Of a DNA stretch of 62,557 nt, positions 54,067 to 62,550 are shown piece by piece. The stretch spans positions 1 through 62,557 of the forward strand of contig JAJCYI010000089.1 in the NCBI GenBank assembly GCA_029263015.1. Reading direction: 5' to 3'. How positions within the stretch are numbered: the stretch's first letter is position 1; the number at the start of each line of letters is the position of its first letter. The translations under genes and the position numbers were made by a program. The notes under the pieces were generated by a model. That model did no database searches. It was not told the DNA's origin and was given only the letters and a program-made list of their open reading frames with translations. Origin of the DNA: Saprospiraceae bacterium. GTDB taxonomy: Bacteria; Bacteroidota; Bacteroidia; Chitinophagales; Saprospiraceae.

Positions 54067-54507
54067 ATGATTAGGCTGTACAAAAATAAAGACCTGGAAA
54101 AACTTGTTGCAATATTGCGACTTAACACGCCTGAATACTTTGCTGTTTCAGAGGAAAAGGATTTTATTAAGTACCTTGAACACCATTCCCAAAATTATTT
54201 AGTTGTGGAGGAAGTTGGTATTATCATTGGTTCAGGTGGATTTAATTATCTTGATGATGGCAAAGAGGTAAGGATATCTTGGGATATGTTCCACCCACAT
54301 TTTCATGGCAAGGGTATGGGGAGTAAATTGACACAGTATAAGATTGATGAAATAAAGAATAATTCGGAAATCGAGATGGTGACGGTAAGGACATCTCAAT
54401 TAGCGTTTAAGTTTTATGAAAAATTTGGATTTGAATTAATAAAATCCGTAAAAGACTTTTGGGCAAAAGGTTTTGATTTATACCAAATGGAGTTAAAGAT
54501 TAGATAA
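54067..54507 (+). CDS. GNAT N-acetyltransferase
   Basis: The ATG at 54067 (MIRLYKNKDLEKLVAILRL) starts a standard 146-residue GNAT domain; an upstream ATG at 53986 would add an unlikely 27 residues. The acetyl-CoA loop is HPHFHGKGMGSKL (a Q/R-x-x-G-x-G/A variant with GKGMG), followed by MVTVRTSQLAFKFYEKFGFE, the typical beta5-alpha4 ending. The substrate is unknown. Small acetyltransferases are frequent integron-cassette cargo, which fits the location, though no attC-like site borders this gene directly. Confidence 0.85.
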   Translation: MIRLYKNKDLEKLVAILRLNTPEYFAVSEEKDFIKYLEHHSQNYLVVEEVGIIIGSGGFNYLDDGKEVRISWDMFHPHFHGKGMGSKLTQYKIDEIKNNSEIEMVTVRTSQLAFKFYEKFGFELIKSVKDFWAKGFDLYQMELKIR

Positions 54508-54528
54508 TAAACAACCACAATAAAATTA

Positions 54529-54999
54529 ATGAAAATGACTATTATAATATTGATTTTCGTCCTGATTGTAGCACTCTGGGCCGTTGGCCGATCCGACTGG
54601 CATTTAAATAGAAACAAGCATAATAAATTGCCTAAAGGTGGGTTGCAATATTTGAGTGGGGATTTGTACAAAGATGATTCTGAATTAATTTGGAAACGAC
54701 AGCCACATATTAAAAATAAATTCCATCAACCAGACGGAGAGGTCGCAATGGTTGATAATCCTTATCCAAATATAAGTGGGACGCTAACATTTGATCCTAA
54801 AAATCCAAACTTAAAGTTTTTATGTGAAACTGCGAGTGGCGGATCTTATGAAGTTATTGTGCAGCCTGATGGAAAATATTTGATAGAGGGTCTAAAACAG
54901 GGAACTTATAATTACGGTCACCCAAGTGGATTTTTTGGCTCCATGAAACATGTATTCCTTGACGTTGTCCCACATTTTATTAATTCGAAATATAAATAA
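54529..54999 (+). CDS. Small membrane-anchored protein of unknown function
   Basis: A 156-residue protein with one N-terminal membrane segment (TIIILIFVLIVALWAVG) and a ~130-residue exported domain rich in Gly, Tyr, Asn and Pro (GGLQYLSGDLYKDD, NPYPNISGTLTFDP, GSYEVIVQPDGKYLIEGL). I do not recognise the family. It follows the acetyltransferase by 21 bases on the same strand. Confidence 0.6.
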   Translation: MKMTIIILIFVLIVALWAVGRSDWHLNRNKHNKLPKGGLQYLSGDLYKDDSELIWKRQPHIKNKFHQPDGEVAMVDNPYPNISGTLTFDPKNPNLKFLCETASGGSYEVIVQPDGKYLIEGLKQGTYNYGHPSGFFGSMKHVFLDVVPHFINSKYK

Positions 55000-55080
55000 T
55001 AGAGAATTTAATGTACACGATAAATTCTGTCGAATTAGTTTTTCCCTCAGCCATTAACCACAATTAAATAGTATAATACA

Positions 55081-56295
55081 ATGGTCAGAAGACGAATGTT
55101 TATTGGCTTCTTCATCTCTATGTTGTTCTTTTCATGCAATAAGAATGTCGATATTGACTTCACCAATGATTGGGATGAGGACGTATATTATTTTGCAGAA
55201 AACCTAAAAGATAAGCACAAAGATTTATTTTATAAAATTAACGAAACTGAATTTAATGATGATATTACAGCGCTCCGAGAAAAAACTGGTGAACTTTCAA
55301 CAAAGGAGATAATCTTCGAATTGGTGAAGGTTGTCAGTAAAGTTGGTGATTCGCATACTGGAATTGAATGGGGGAACAGGTTTGAATTTTTACCATATAA
55401 TGTTGAATGGGTCTCCGATGGAGTGATTGTTACTGCCATTGACTTAAATTATCAACAATATTTGGGTAAAAAAATAACTGGTATTGGAGGTACGCCAATG
55501 AATACCGTCATAGACAGTTTTCGGACAATAATTGCTTTTGAAAACGAATCGAACTTTAAGAGCCAAATCCTTTCATATTTTAAGGTGCCAGAATTTTTTG
55601 AATACTTCGGAATTGTTGATTCAGCTGACACCATTAAATTCAATTTGGAAAATGGAACAGACATTCAGCTAAGTAGTGGAACTGGAGACATGGTGTCTAT
55701 TTACGACAATATTTCCCCACCGCTTTATATTAGCAATATAACAGATTATTATTGGTTCGAAGAATTTGATAGTGACAACCTATTGTACATTCAGTATAAC
55801 CGGGCACAAGAAAGGAGTGATTTATCTTTTCAATCATTTACCAATCAAATTGTTGGCAGAATAAACCAGAACGGTAACATTGAAAAGGTCGCCATTGATT
55901 TGCGGCTAAATGGGGGCGGCAATTCAGCAATAGCCAAGCCTCTTATTGAGGCGATGGAACAATTTGTAAATGACAACAGGTTAAGCCCGGCGGATATTTA
56001 TGTGATCATTGGCAGGCGGACATTTTCATCGGCCTTGTTGAATGCATGGGAATTTAAACAAACCATTGACCCCGTTCTCATTGGGGAGCCAACAGGCGGG
56101 AAACCCAACCATTTTGGAGAAGTGAAAAATTTTAGACTTCCAAATAGCCTGCTGCTGGTATGGTATTCTAGCAAATATTTTGAATTATCACCTGACGATG
56201 AAAATACGTTGGAACCAGACATATTAATTGAATTGAGATCGGAGGATCTTATTAATGGACTTGATCCGATTTTGGATAAGATAAAGCAAGAATAG
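55081..56295 (+). CDS. S41 family peptidase lipoprotein
   Basis: A 404-residue protein with a lipobox (MLFFSCNK, Cys near residue 19). The N-terminal helical part (about 30-110) includes VSKVGDSHTGIEWG, then a PDZ-like region without a clear GLGF core, and the tail-specific protease core: AIDLRLNGGGNS (oxyanion/strand), GRRTFSSALLNAWEF with the presumed nucleophile Ser, and GEPTGGKPNHFGE. This matches the S41 C-terminal-processing peptidase fold; the Lys partner is not clear to me. It is anchored in the envelope and may degrade peptides there. It is the last gene of the A+T-rich block. Confidence 0.8.
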   Translation: MVRRRMFIGFFISMLFFSCNKNVDIDFTNDWDEDVYYFAENLKDKHKDLFYKINETEFNDDITALREKTGELSTKEIIFELVKVVSKVGDSHTGIEWGNRFEFLPYNVEWVSDGVIVTAIDLNYQQYLGKKITGIGGTPMNTVIDSFRTIIAFENESNFKSQILSYFKVPEFFEYFGIVDSADTIKFNLENGTDIQLSSGTGDMVSIYDNISPPLYISNITDYYWFEEFDSDNLLYIQYNRAQERSDLSFQSFTNQIVGRINQNGNIEKVAIDLRLNGGGNSAIAKPLIEAMEQFVNDNRLSPADIYVIIGRRTFSSALLNAWEFKQTIDPVLIGEPTGGKPNHFGEVKNFRLPNSLLLVWYSSKYFELSPDDENTLEPDILIELRSEDLINGLDPILDKIKQE

Positions 56296-56546
56296 AATTT
56301 GGTGGTTTAAAGTTTTTCCCAAGAAAACCCAGTCAAAAAAAATGGGAAGAAGCACCAATACTATTTTAAAGTCCCGTTGGAGCTACGGGTATGGCCAAAG
56401 TATTTTACTGAGTTCCCCCTTAAAAATGTAGTTGCCTGCGCAGGCTTAAGGATTTCTACCTACCTTTGCGGCCTTTTTGAAAAATAGACTGTTTGGATGA
56501 TTAAAATAACAACCATAATCATTCAGCCGTCCAACCACTATAATAA

Positions 56547-58187
56547 ATGATTACTGTTGCAAATATCGGCCTCCAATACGGCAAACGAATTCTCTTTGAT
56601 GAAGTCAATCTTAAGTTTACCCGAGGTAATTGCTACGGCGTTATCGGGGCGAACGGAGCGGGAAAATCCACTTTCCTGAAAATTCTTTCCGGTGAAATAG
56701 ATCCGAACCAGGGTGAAGTGTCCATCGATCCTGGCAACCGAATGGCTGTATTAAAACAAGACCACTTTGAATATGAGGAGAAACTGGTGCTCAACACCGT
56801 GATGATGGGACACCAGGAAATGTACAGTATCATGGTGGAGAAGGATGCTATTTATATGAATCCCGATGCTACTGATGAGGATGGCCTGCGTGCTGCTGAT
56901 TTGGAAAATCAATATGGGGATATGGGGGGCTGGACAGCGGAGAGTGATGCTGCGGAACTCCTCAGCAATATGGGTATCCGCGAAAACCTGCACCACAGGA
57001 TAATGAAAGACCTCACCGGTCCTGAAAAAGTGAAAGTATTATTGGCTCAGGCACTGTTCGGCAATCCGGACGTGCTCCTCCTCGATGAGCCAACCAACGA
57101 CCTCGATGCAGAAACAGCCACATGGCTATCTGACTTTTTAGCGGATTACCAGAATACCGTGATAGTTGTATCGCACGACCGGTATTTCCTCGACATGGTC
57201 TGCACGCATATGGTGGATATTGATTTCCAAAAGATCAAGATTTTCAGGGGCAATTATACTTTTTGGTACGAGACCAGCCAGTTGCTGACGCAGCAAATGA
57301 CCAACAAGAATAAAAAGACCGAGTCCAAACGACAGGAACTGATTGAGTTTATCGCCCGGTTTAGCGCCAATGCATCTAAGTCCAAACAAGCGACCAGCCG
57401 CAAGAAAGCATTGGAAAAACTCAACCTCGAAGATATACAGCCATCGAGCCGCAAGTATCCGTTTATTCATTTCCAGCCCGAGCGGGAGCCAGGCGACCAG
57501 ATACTCCGTGTGCATGGCTTACGAAAAAATGGCCCAAATGGGGAGGTGTTGTTCGAAGATGTGAGTTTCATCATGAATCACGGGGAGAAGATTGCCCTGA
57601 TTGGCCGCGACACCTCTGCCTTGAATGCTTTGTACGATTTGTTGGCGGGCAAAGTGGAAGCAGATGCTGGTACCATAGAATGGGGACAGACCATTACATT
57701 CGATTATTTGCCCAATGAGAATGCTGAATTTTTTCAAGGCGATAATGACCAAGACCTAATTAACTGGCTGCGACAATATTCCAAGGAAAAAGATGAACAA
57801 TTCATCCGGGGATTCCTCGGACGGATGTTGTTTTCAGGAGAAGAAGTTTATAAAAAATCATCCGTTTTATCGGGCGGGGAAAAAGTGCGCTGCATGATGT
57901 CGAAGATGATGCTCAGTCACCCGAATTTCTTACTACTCGATGAACCGACCAACCACCTCGATCTAGAATCCATCACTGCACTTAACAACGCATTAAAAGA
58001 TTTTAAAGGAAACCTGATCCTCACCTCGCATGACCATGCCTTGCTTCAAACAGCCGCCAACCGCATCATCGAAATTATGCCAAGCGGCATGATCGACAGT
58101 TTGATGACCTTTGATGAATACGTGCGGTCGGATAGGATCAAAGCACAGCGGAAGGAAATGTACGAGGGGGTTTTGGAGGCTGCGTAG
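56547..58187 (+). CDS. ABC-F family ATPase (YbiT-like)
   Basis: A 546-residue cytoplasmic protein with two ABC domains and no membrane part. The first has Walker A GANGAGKST (34-42) and Walker B VLLLDEPTNDLD, but the signature reads LTGPEK rather than LSGGEK. The second has a clear signature LSGGEK and Walker B FLLLDEPTNHLD, while its Walker A (IGRDTSALN, ~355) has lost the Lys and Thr. The linker (about 250-320) is basic and helical. ABC-F proteins act on the ribosome, some protecting it from antibiotics. One site is degenerate in each half, so complementary rather than equal roles are likely. TACCTTTG at 56461-56468 is a possible promoter -7 box. Confidence 0.9.
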   Translation: MITVANIGLQYGKRILFDEVNLKFTRGNCYGVIGANGAGKSTFLKILSGEIDPNQGEVSIDPGNRMAVLKQDHFEYEEKLVLNTVMMGHQEMYSIMVEKDAIYMNPDATDEDGLRAADLENQYGDMGGWTAESDAAELLSNMGIRENLHHRIMKDLTGPEKVKVLLAQALFGNPDVLLLDEPTNDLDAETATWLSDFLADYQNTVIVVSHDRYFLDMVCTHMVDIDFQKIKIFRGNYTFWYETSQLLTQQMTNKNKKTESKRQELIEFIARFSANASKSKQATSRKKALEKLNLEDIQPSSRKYPFIHFQPEREPGDQILRVHGLRKNGPNGEVLFEDVSFIMNHGEKIALIGRDTSALNALYDLLAGKVEADAGTIEWGQTITFDYLPNENAEFFQGDNDQDLINWLRQYSKEKDEQFIRGFLGRMLFSGEEVYKKSSVLSGGEKVRCMMSKMMLSHPNFLLLDEPTNHLDLESITALNNALKDFKGNLILTSHDHALLQTAANRIIEIMPSGMIDSLMTFDEYVRSDRIKAQRKEMYEGVLEAA

Positions 58188-58195
58188 ATTTTCTT

Positions 58196-58294
58196 TTTGA
58201 TATTTGATTTAAGATTACATGATATTTGATTTTTGATTGTATGTCCCGCAATCAAAATTCAAAATTCATGTAATCTTAAATCAAATATCAAAAC
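58196..58294. terminator. Long bidirectional hairpin between convergent genes
   Basis: 28-base perfect arms (ttttgatatttgatttaaga... and complement), with a second inner pair (tttttgattg / caatcaaaat). It begins 8 bases after the ABC-F stop and ends 5 bases from the peroxidase stop. Confidence 0.8.
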
Positions 58295-58299
58295 CAAGG

Positions 58300-59628
58300 T
58301 CATTGGCAGCCCATATCGTCCCTCGCTACGGGATCGTTGTTCGGGAAACAATTGCCCGAAAGCACAGATTCCGGCACGTAGCGCTGCACCTCTGCATCAT
58401 AAAGTGCATTTTCCAGAAAATCTATCAACTTGCTTTTTTCTTCCGCCGTTAGATTAAGTGGCTCGAAGGAAGCGGATATCCTACTGTCAGCTACCTGCGG
58501 GTTTTCTGATTTGGCCTTCACCTTAAAATCTACAACTTCCGCCAACGAACTCTTCGAACTGCCGTGGAAATAAGCCGCGTAATCTTTAAGGTTGTACAGT
58601 TGCGGTACTTTAAATCGGTACATGTCAAAGTCCTCGCCTGTAAACATGCCCCTGCCCAGATTCCGGGGATCATCGGGTCCCGTGTTCATGCCGCCCACGG
58701 TGTACATGTCTGGGGTGCCAAGGGCGTGGAAATTCATGGAACTGAACGATGGCCCGCTATGGCAGGTAAAGCACCTTGCTTTCCCAAAAAACAAAAGTGC
58801 CCCTTCTTTTTGGTTATCAGTAAGGGCATTTTTCTCCCCTTTCAACCAGTCCTGAAATGGCGCTTTGTTGGTCAGCATCGTCCTTAGATAAGCGCTGATG
58901 GCAAAGCTCGAAGTGACAGGGGAATATCTTTCACTTTCGTCAAAATCGGGGAATGCGGCATCGTAGTAGGCTCGGTAGCCGTAGTCGTCGAGCACATGGT
59001 CATTGATTTCGAGGCGGTGAAGGGTAAATGCCTCGATGTTCTGTGCCTCTAGTCCGACATAGCCAGTATGGTTCACCTCGGCAAGCCCTGTCCAGGCATC
59101 TTCGGTGCCAGTGTTCACGCCCCCAGCTCCAAACAAACCGCTCCATAGCGTATTGGTCATATAGGCTGTATTCAGTGGGTTTAAGGGTCTCGTTCCCTGG
59201 GCATCAAGGTCATTTTCCTCATATCCATCTATCATGTTACGTTCAGATCCATTGTGGCCAAAGCCCCATGCGCCGTCGGCAATGCCTTGAATCCGACCCG
59301 GCAAAAAACCTGCGGCGGGAACATGGCAAGAAGAGCAGGAATAGGCTTCGTAACAATTGTCATCAAGGGGTATTTGTGCAAGGCCTGTTTCGAAGAACAA
59401 CATTTTCCCCAGTGTGACTTTTTCCGCCGTGATGGGGTTGCTCGGATCTTGGTTTGGAATGGCACTGTAATCATTGGAAGCTGGGAGGGTGTAATAATTG
59501 AGGCTACCCGAAAGGGATGTCAGCGATTCTGTAAGTTGGGTATCCAATTGGTTGGTGTCATTTTCTTTTTCGCAAGCAGCAAAGGCCAGCATGACTGTAG
59601 CCATGAATAGCGGGATCATAATTCGCAT
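58300..59628 (-). CDS. Di-heme cytochrome c peroxidase family lipoprotein
   Basis: The ATG at 59628 gives a lipoprotein signal (MLAFAACEK, Cys19) and 442 residues; the frame runs to 59685. Two c-type heme sites are visible: CSSCH (98-102) and CFTCH (near 318), with the N-terminal heme domain starting IPNQDPSNPITAEKVTLGK, as in CcpA/MauG-type di-heme peroxidases. It should reduce hydrogen peroxide or oxidise a partner in the periplasm, taking electrons from a small cytochrome or quinol-linked donor. No maturation genes are nearby. Confidence 0.9.
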   Translation of the reverse strand: MRIMIPLFMATVMLAFAACEKENDTNQLDTQLTESLTSLSGSLNYYTLPASNDYSAIPNQDPSNPITAEKVTLGKMLFFETGLAQIPLDDNCYEAYSCSSCHVPAAGFLPGRIQGIADGAWGFGHNGSERNMIDGYEENDLDAQGTRPLNPLNTAYMTNTLWSGLFGAGGVNTGTEDAWTGLAEVNHTGYVGLEAQNIEAFTLHRLEINDHVLDDYGYRAYYDAAFPDFDESERYSPVTSSFAISAYLRTMLTNKAPFQDWLKGEKNALTDNQKEGALLFFGKARCFTCHSGPSFSSMNFHALGTPDMYTVGGMNTGPDDPRNLGRGMFTGEDFDMYRFKVPQLYNLKDYAAYFHGSSKSSLAEVVDFKVKAKSENPQVADSRISASFEPLNLTAEEKSKLIDFLENALYDAEVQRYVPESVLSGNCFPNNDPVARDDMGCQ

Positions 59629-60092
59629 AATATTAGGTTTTATATTGATGAAAAAATTAGCACTTACCAAAACCAAGCATGTCAAAATGCACCTTGGTTC
59701 TACTTATTCAAAACAGTGTAGCTATATGCATCAGACACAATAACCACAAAGTGATTGAAAACAAAAAGAGACAGGATGAGGGAATGTTTTGTGGAAGCGG
59801 TTGCGGTGTGTTCATAGTAAAACGCACAACCTTTACGCTGACCTTTCAATTGCCAAAAATAATGGAGTTCATTTTCCAGGTGCAATGATTTTTGTCATGC
59901 GTGTAGTTACCGATAAATATGTCGTTCTATAATTTAGTAGAGCTACCGCTAAACAAAACCGTTGAAATCTGCCTTTTCTTATTACCGTGAATAATCAACC
60001 TTTGGTTTATTGCGTTAAGAATAATCCTGTGAGTAAATAAGTAAGGCCTGATCCCAAACCAATAAATATCCACAAACTAAAATTCATTAATT
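59629..60092. other. Divergent intergenic region
   Basis: No gene is seen; the ORF at 59679-59888 (+) has no protein-like features. The region must hold the promoters of the peroxidase gene (minus) and the SYLF gene (plus), but I see no clear TTG/TAnnTTTG pair. Confidence 0.4.
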
Positions 60093-60635
60093 ATGAAAAC
60101 ACGATTCATCGTTTGCTTAACACTGATGGTATCACCTTTTTTTATGGCTGCCCAAATAAATGGCTATAACCCAAATGCACTTGAAAATGCAGAAAAAACA
60201 ATAACTGCATTTAAAGAAAAAAACACCAAATTTGACACCTACTTTGATGATGCATATGGTTATGCAGTATTCCCTACTGTTGCCAAAGGTGCTGTTGGTA
60301 TTGGCGGCGCCCATGGAACGGGTACTGTTTTCGAGCTTGGAAGTGCTATCGGAAAAGCCAAGGTGACTCAGGTTACGATCGGTTTTCAACTTGGTGGGCA
60401 GGCTTATAGCCAGATCATTTTTTTCGAATCGAAAGATGACCTAATCAGGTTTAAGAAAAACAAGTTTGAATTTGCGGCACAGGCTTCTGCAGTAGCGATA
60501 AAAGAAGGGGCTGCTACCAATCTGGCTTATAATGACGGGGTCGCCGTTTTCACCATGACTAAAGGCGGGCTTATGTACGAAGCCTCTCTCGGTGGACAAA
60601 AATTAAAGTTCAAGCCCTTTAAAACTGTTAACTAA
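60093..60635 (+). CDS. SYLF (YSC84-like) domain lipid-binding protein
   Basis: A 180-residue protein with a signal peptide (...SPFFMAAQ). The SYLF pattern is seen throughout: ALENAEKTITAFKEK, YGYAVFPTVAKGAVGIGGAHGTG, VTQVTIGFQLGGQAYSQIIFF and GVAVFTMTKGGLMYEASLGGQKL. Members bind phospholipids (the eukaryotic YSC84/SH3YL1 domain) and in bacteria are periplasmic proteins of uncertain role. It stands alone with its own terminator. Confidence 0.88.
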   Translation: MKTRFIVCLTLMVSPFFMAAQINGYNPNALENAEKTITAFKEKNTKFDTYFDDAYGYAVFPTVAKGAVGIGGAHGTGTVFELGSAIGKAKVTQVTIGFQLGGQAYSQIIFFESKDDLIRFKKNKFEFAAQASAVAIKEGAATNLAYNDGVAVFTMTKGGLMYEASLGGQKLKFKPFKTVN

Positions 60636-60655
60636 ATCCGGACATATTGCATTTT

Positions 60656-60691
60656 AAAAAAGGTGGTTTTTTTTCAAAATCCACCTTTTTT
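60656..60691 (+). terminator. Intrinsic terminator of the SYLF gene
   Basis: Stem aaaaaaggtggtttt / aaaatccacctttttt with one bulge and a T-run, 20 bases after the stop codon. Confidence 0.85.
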
Positions 60692-60751
60692 ATTGCTCTG
60701 GATTCCGTTGGCTTAGTAATGCTCAAAAAATAGGACGGGATGAGATATGCT

Positions 60752-60979
60752 TCATATCTGTTTCACCTTAATAATGTTCACCGGGCATGCTTTGGCGGCA
60801 GCCTCGTTGGGTTCGAATGCTTCATTTTCCATTCGTTTGGTGAGTATTCCTTTTTTTTCAATAGCTCCGAGTAATACACACTTACCGTCCTTTTTTGACA
60901 TACGCCAATATTCAGCGGCCTGTTCGACACAGTAATTACAACCGATGCATTTTTTCCGTTTATAGGAGACGACGATCAT
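60752..60979 (-). CDS. Small 4Fe-4S ferredoxin
   Basis: A 75-residue protein. CIGCNYC supplies Cys11, Cys14 and Cys17, and ACPVN supplies Cys65, giving one [4Fe-4S] cluster; an extra Cys34 is present. The ~45-residue gap between the third and fourth cysteines is typical of single-cluster ferredoxins. It is a cytoplasmic electron carrier. It lies downstream of the U32 gene on the same strand, 156 bases away, across simple repeats and a small palindrome. The two may be functionally linked. Confidence 0.88.
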   Translation of the reverse strand: MIVVSYKRKKCIGCNYCVEQAAEYWRMSKKDGKCVLLGAIEKKGILTKRMENEAFEPNEAAAKACPVNIIKVKQI

Positions 60980-60986
60980 ATTGGAA

Positions 60987-61033
60987 AGTAAAAAGTAAAA
61001 AGTAAAAAGTAACCTTCCTGCCGGCAGGAAGGA
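60987..61033. repeat. Heptamer tandem repeat and small palindrome
   Basis: About four tandem units of agtaaaa at 60987-61010 are followed by ccttcctgccggcaggaagg, a perfect 20-base palindrome at ~61012-61033. A similar word is found inside the phosphorylase gene at 28261-28310. Further on, attcaccatt words repeat up to 61136. Confidence 0.65.
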
Positions 61034-61135
61034 AAGTAAAATGATGAATTGACGGGACTGTTATGAAATTGGGGGGAGGTTGATTTACAATGAGGCCCCA
61101 TTCACCATTCTTCATTCACCATTTTGCATTCACCA

Positions 61136-62374
61136 TCAGGCATCAACTATTTTGTAAAGTTTATCCGACGCTCTTATTTTTTCAGGTACTTTGATTGAGC
61201 AGGATATGCCCCTTGATGCACTGTCCACGGATTGGTTATCTACACGTATTTCATCTGCTTTGAATTCCATTACGCCCGTGGTAGGCCCAGTGAGGAGGAG
61301 GGTGTCTCCTTTGTTGAGTTTGTGGCTCTCGATTTTGAATTCACCCACATTTATTTTTGGGAAATAATGGACTCCCTTACCAAGGTATATTTTTTTGGTG
61401 GTGGCTTTGGAACCATAGCTGTTGGACCACTCTCCCATTTGTTTGCCCAAATAATAACCACCCCAAAAACCGCGGTTATAGACCTTCTCCACTTCTGCCG
61501 ACCAAGCATCTACTTTTTCTTTGCTAAAACCCCCATCTTGCACTGCTTCAATACCTTCTTTATATGTTCTCGTTACGGTCTTTACATATTCAGGTGCCCT
61601 TGCCCGGCCTTCTATTTTCAGCACATCAATACCGGTGTTCAGTAATTGGTCGAGAAAGGGTAGGGTATTGAGGTCTTTGGGCGACATGATGTATTCATTT
61701 TCAATATGAAACTCAACGCCCTCATCCCTGTCCTTGACCTCGTATTGGCGGCGGCAGTTTTGTATGCACACCCCCCGGTTGGCAGAGGAATTGTGTGAGT
61801 GCAGGCTCAAATAGCATTTCCCAGAAATGGCCATGCACAAAGCACCGTGGGCAAACACTTCGATGCGTACTAATTTACCGGAAGGGCCTTTGATTTGATC
61901 CCGCTCGATTGCTTGGGTTATTTCCTTCATCTGCACCATGCTGAGTTCCCTCGCCAACACCATCACATCGGCAAAGTGGGCGTAAAACTTGACGGTTTCA
62001 ATATTTGAAATATTGACCTGTGTGGAAATATGCACGGCCATACCTTTGGAGGAGGCATAATTTATTACGGCTTGGTCAGATGCGATGACAGCTGATATAT
62101 TGTGTTTTATTGCCTCGTCCACAATCCTTTTCATCAGGCTGAGGTCGTGATTGTACAGGATGGTGTTGAGCGTGATATAAGACCTTACTTGGTGTTTTTG
62201 ACAAAGGGCGGAAACCGCTTCCAAATCATCTATGGTGAAATTCATGGTTGCCCTGGCACGCATGTTCAATTGCTCGATCCCAAAATATACGGCGTCGGCA
62301 CCTCCCTGGATGGCAGCCATCATAGATTCAAAATTGCCCGCTGGAGCCATCAGCTCCACATTTTGTTTCACCAT
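61136..62374 (-). CDS. U32 family protein (TrhP/RlhA-like RNA hydroxylation type)
   Basis: The ATG at 62374 (MVKQNVELMAPAGNFESM) is chosen over the upstream frame extension; 412 residues. The N-terminal barrel shows ELMAPAGNFES, GADAVYFGI and SDQAVINYA, and the U32 signature region EVFAHGALCMAISGKCYLS, followed by NRGVCIQNCRR, supplies the conserved cysteines. A beta-barrel C-terminal domain follows (about 330-412). U32 proteins annotated as peptidases are now known to act in tRNA (TrhP) and 23S rRNA (RlhA) hydroxylation, and others in ubiquinone synthesis. Length and the C-terminal domain suit the TrhP side. The ferredoxin gene downstream may supply electrons. Confidence 0.9.
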   Translation of the reverse strand: MVKQNVELMAPAGNFESMMAAIQGGADAVYFGIEQLNMRARATMNFTIDDLEAVSALCQKHQVRSYITLNTILYNHDLSLMKRIVDEAIKHNISAVIASDQAVINYASSKGMAVHISTQVNISNIETVKFYAHFADVMVLARELSMVQMKEITQAIERDQIKGPSGKLVRIEVFAHGALCMAISGKCYLSLHSHNSSANRGVCIQNCRRQYEVKDRDEGVEFHIENEYIMSPKDLNTLPFLDQLLNTGIDVLKIEGRARAPEYVKTVTRTYKEGIEAVQDGGFSKEKVDAWSAEVEKVYNRGFWGGYYLGKQMGEWSNSYGSKATTKKIYLGKGVHYFPKINVGEFKIESHKLNKGDTLLLTGPTTGVMEFKADEIRVDNQSVDSASRGISCSIKVPEKIRASDKLYKIVDA

Positions 62375-62411
62375 TATTATCAATTTAAGAGCAAAGGTAA
62401 GTGCCACATAG

Positions 62412-62550
62412 TGATTAATTCGGTAAAATTTTTAAGCAAGATTTTTTCGATAGTTTTCCTTAAAAAATACTTGCATAGCTGTGTCCTACGGAAGTATTTT
62501 TTAAGAAAAAATAGCGGAAAAAGATGTTTTAAAAATTACCGAATTAATCA
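62412..62550. repeat. Family 3 inverted-repeat element, copy B
   Basis: Imperfect arms tgattaattcggtaaa and taccgaattaatca enclose aagattttttcgatagtttt and tagcggaaaaagat, in the same order and spacing as copy A (47867-48046, opposite strand). It lies upstream of the U32 gene and reaches almost to the window edge. Confidence 0.8.
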
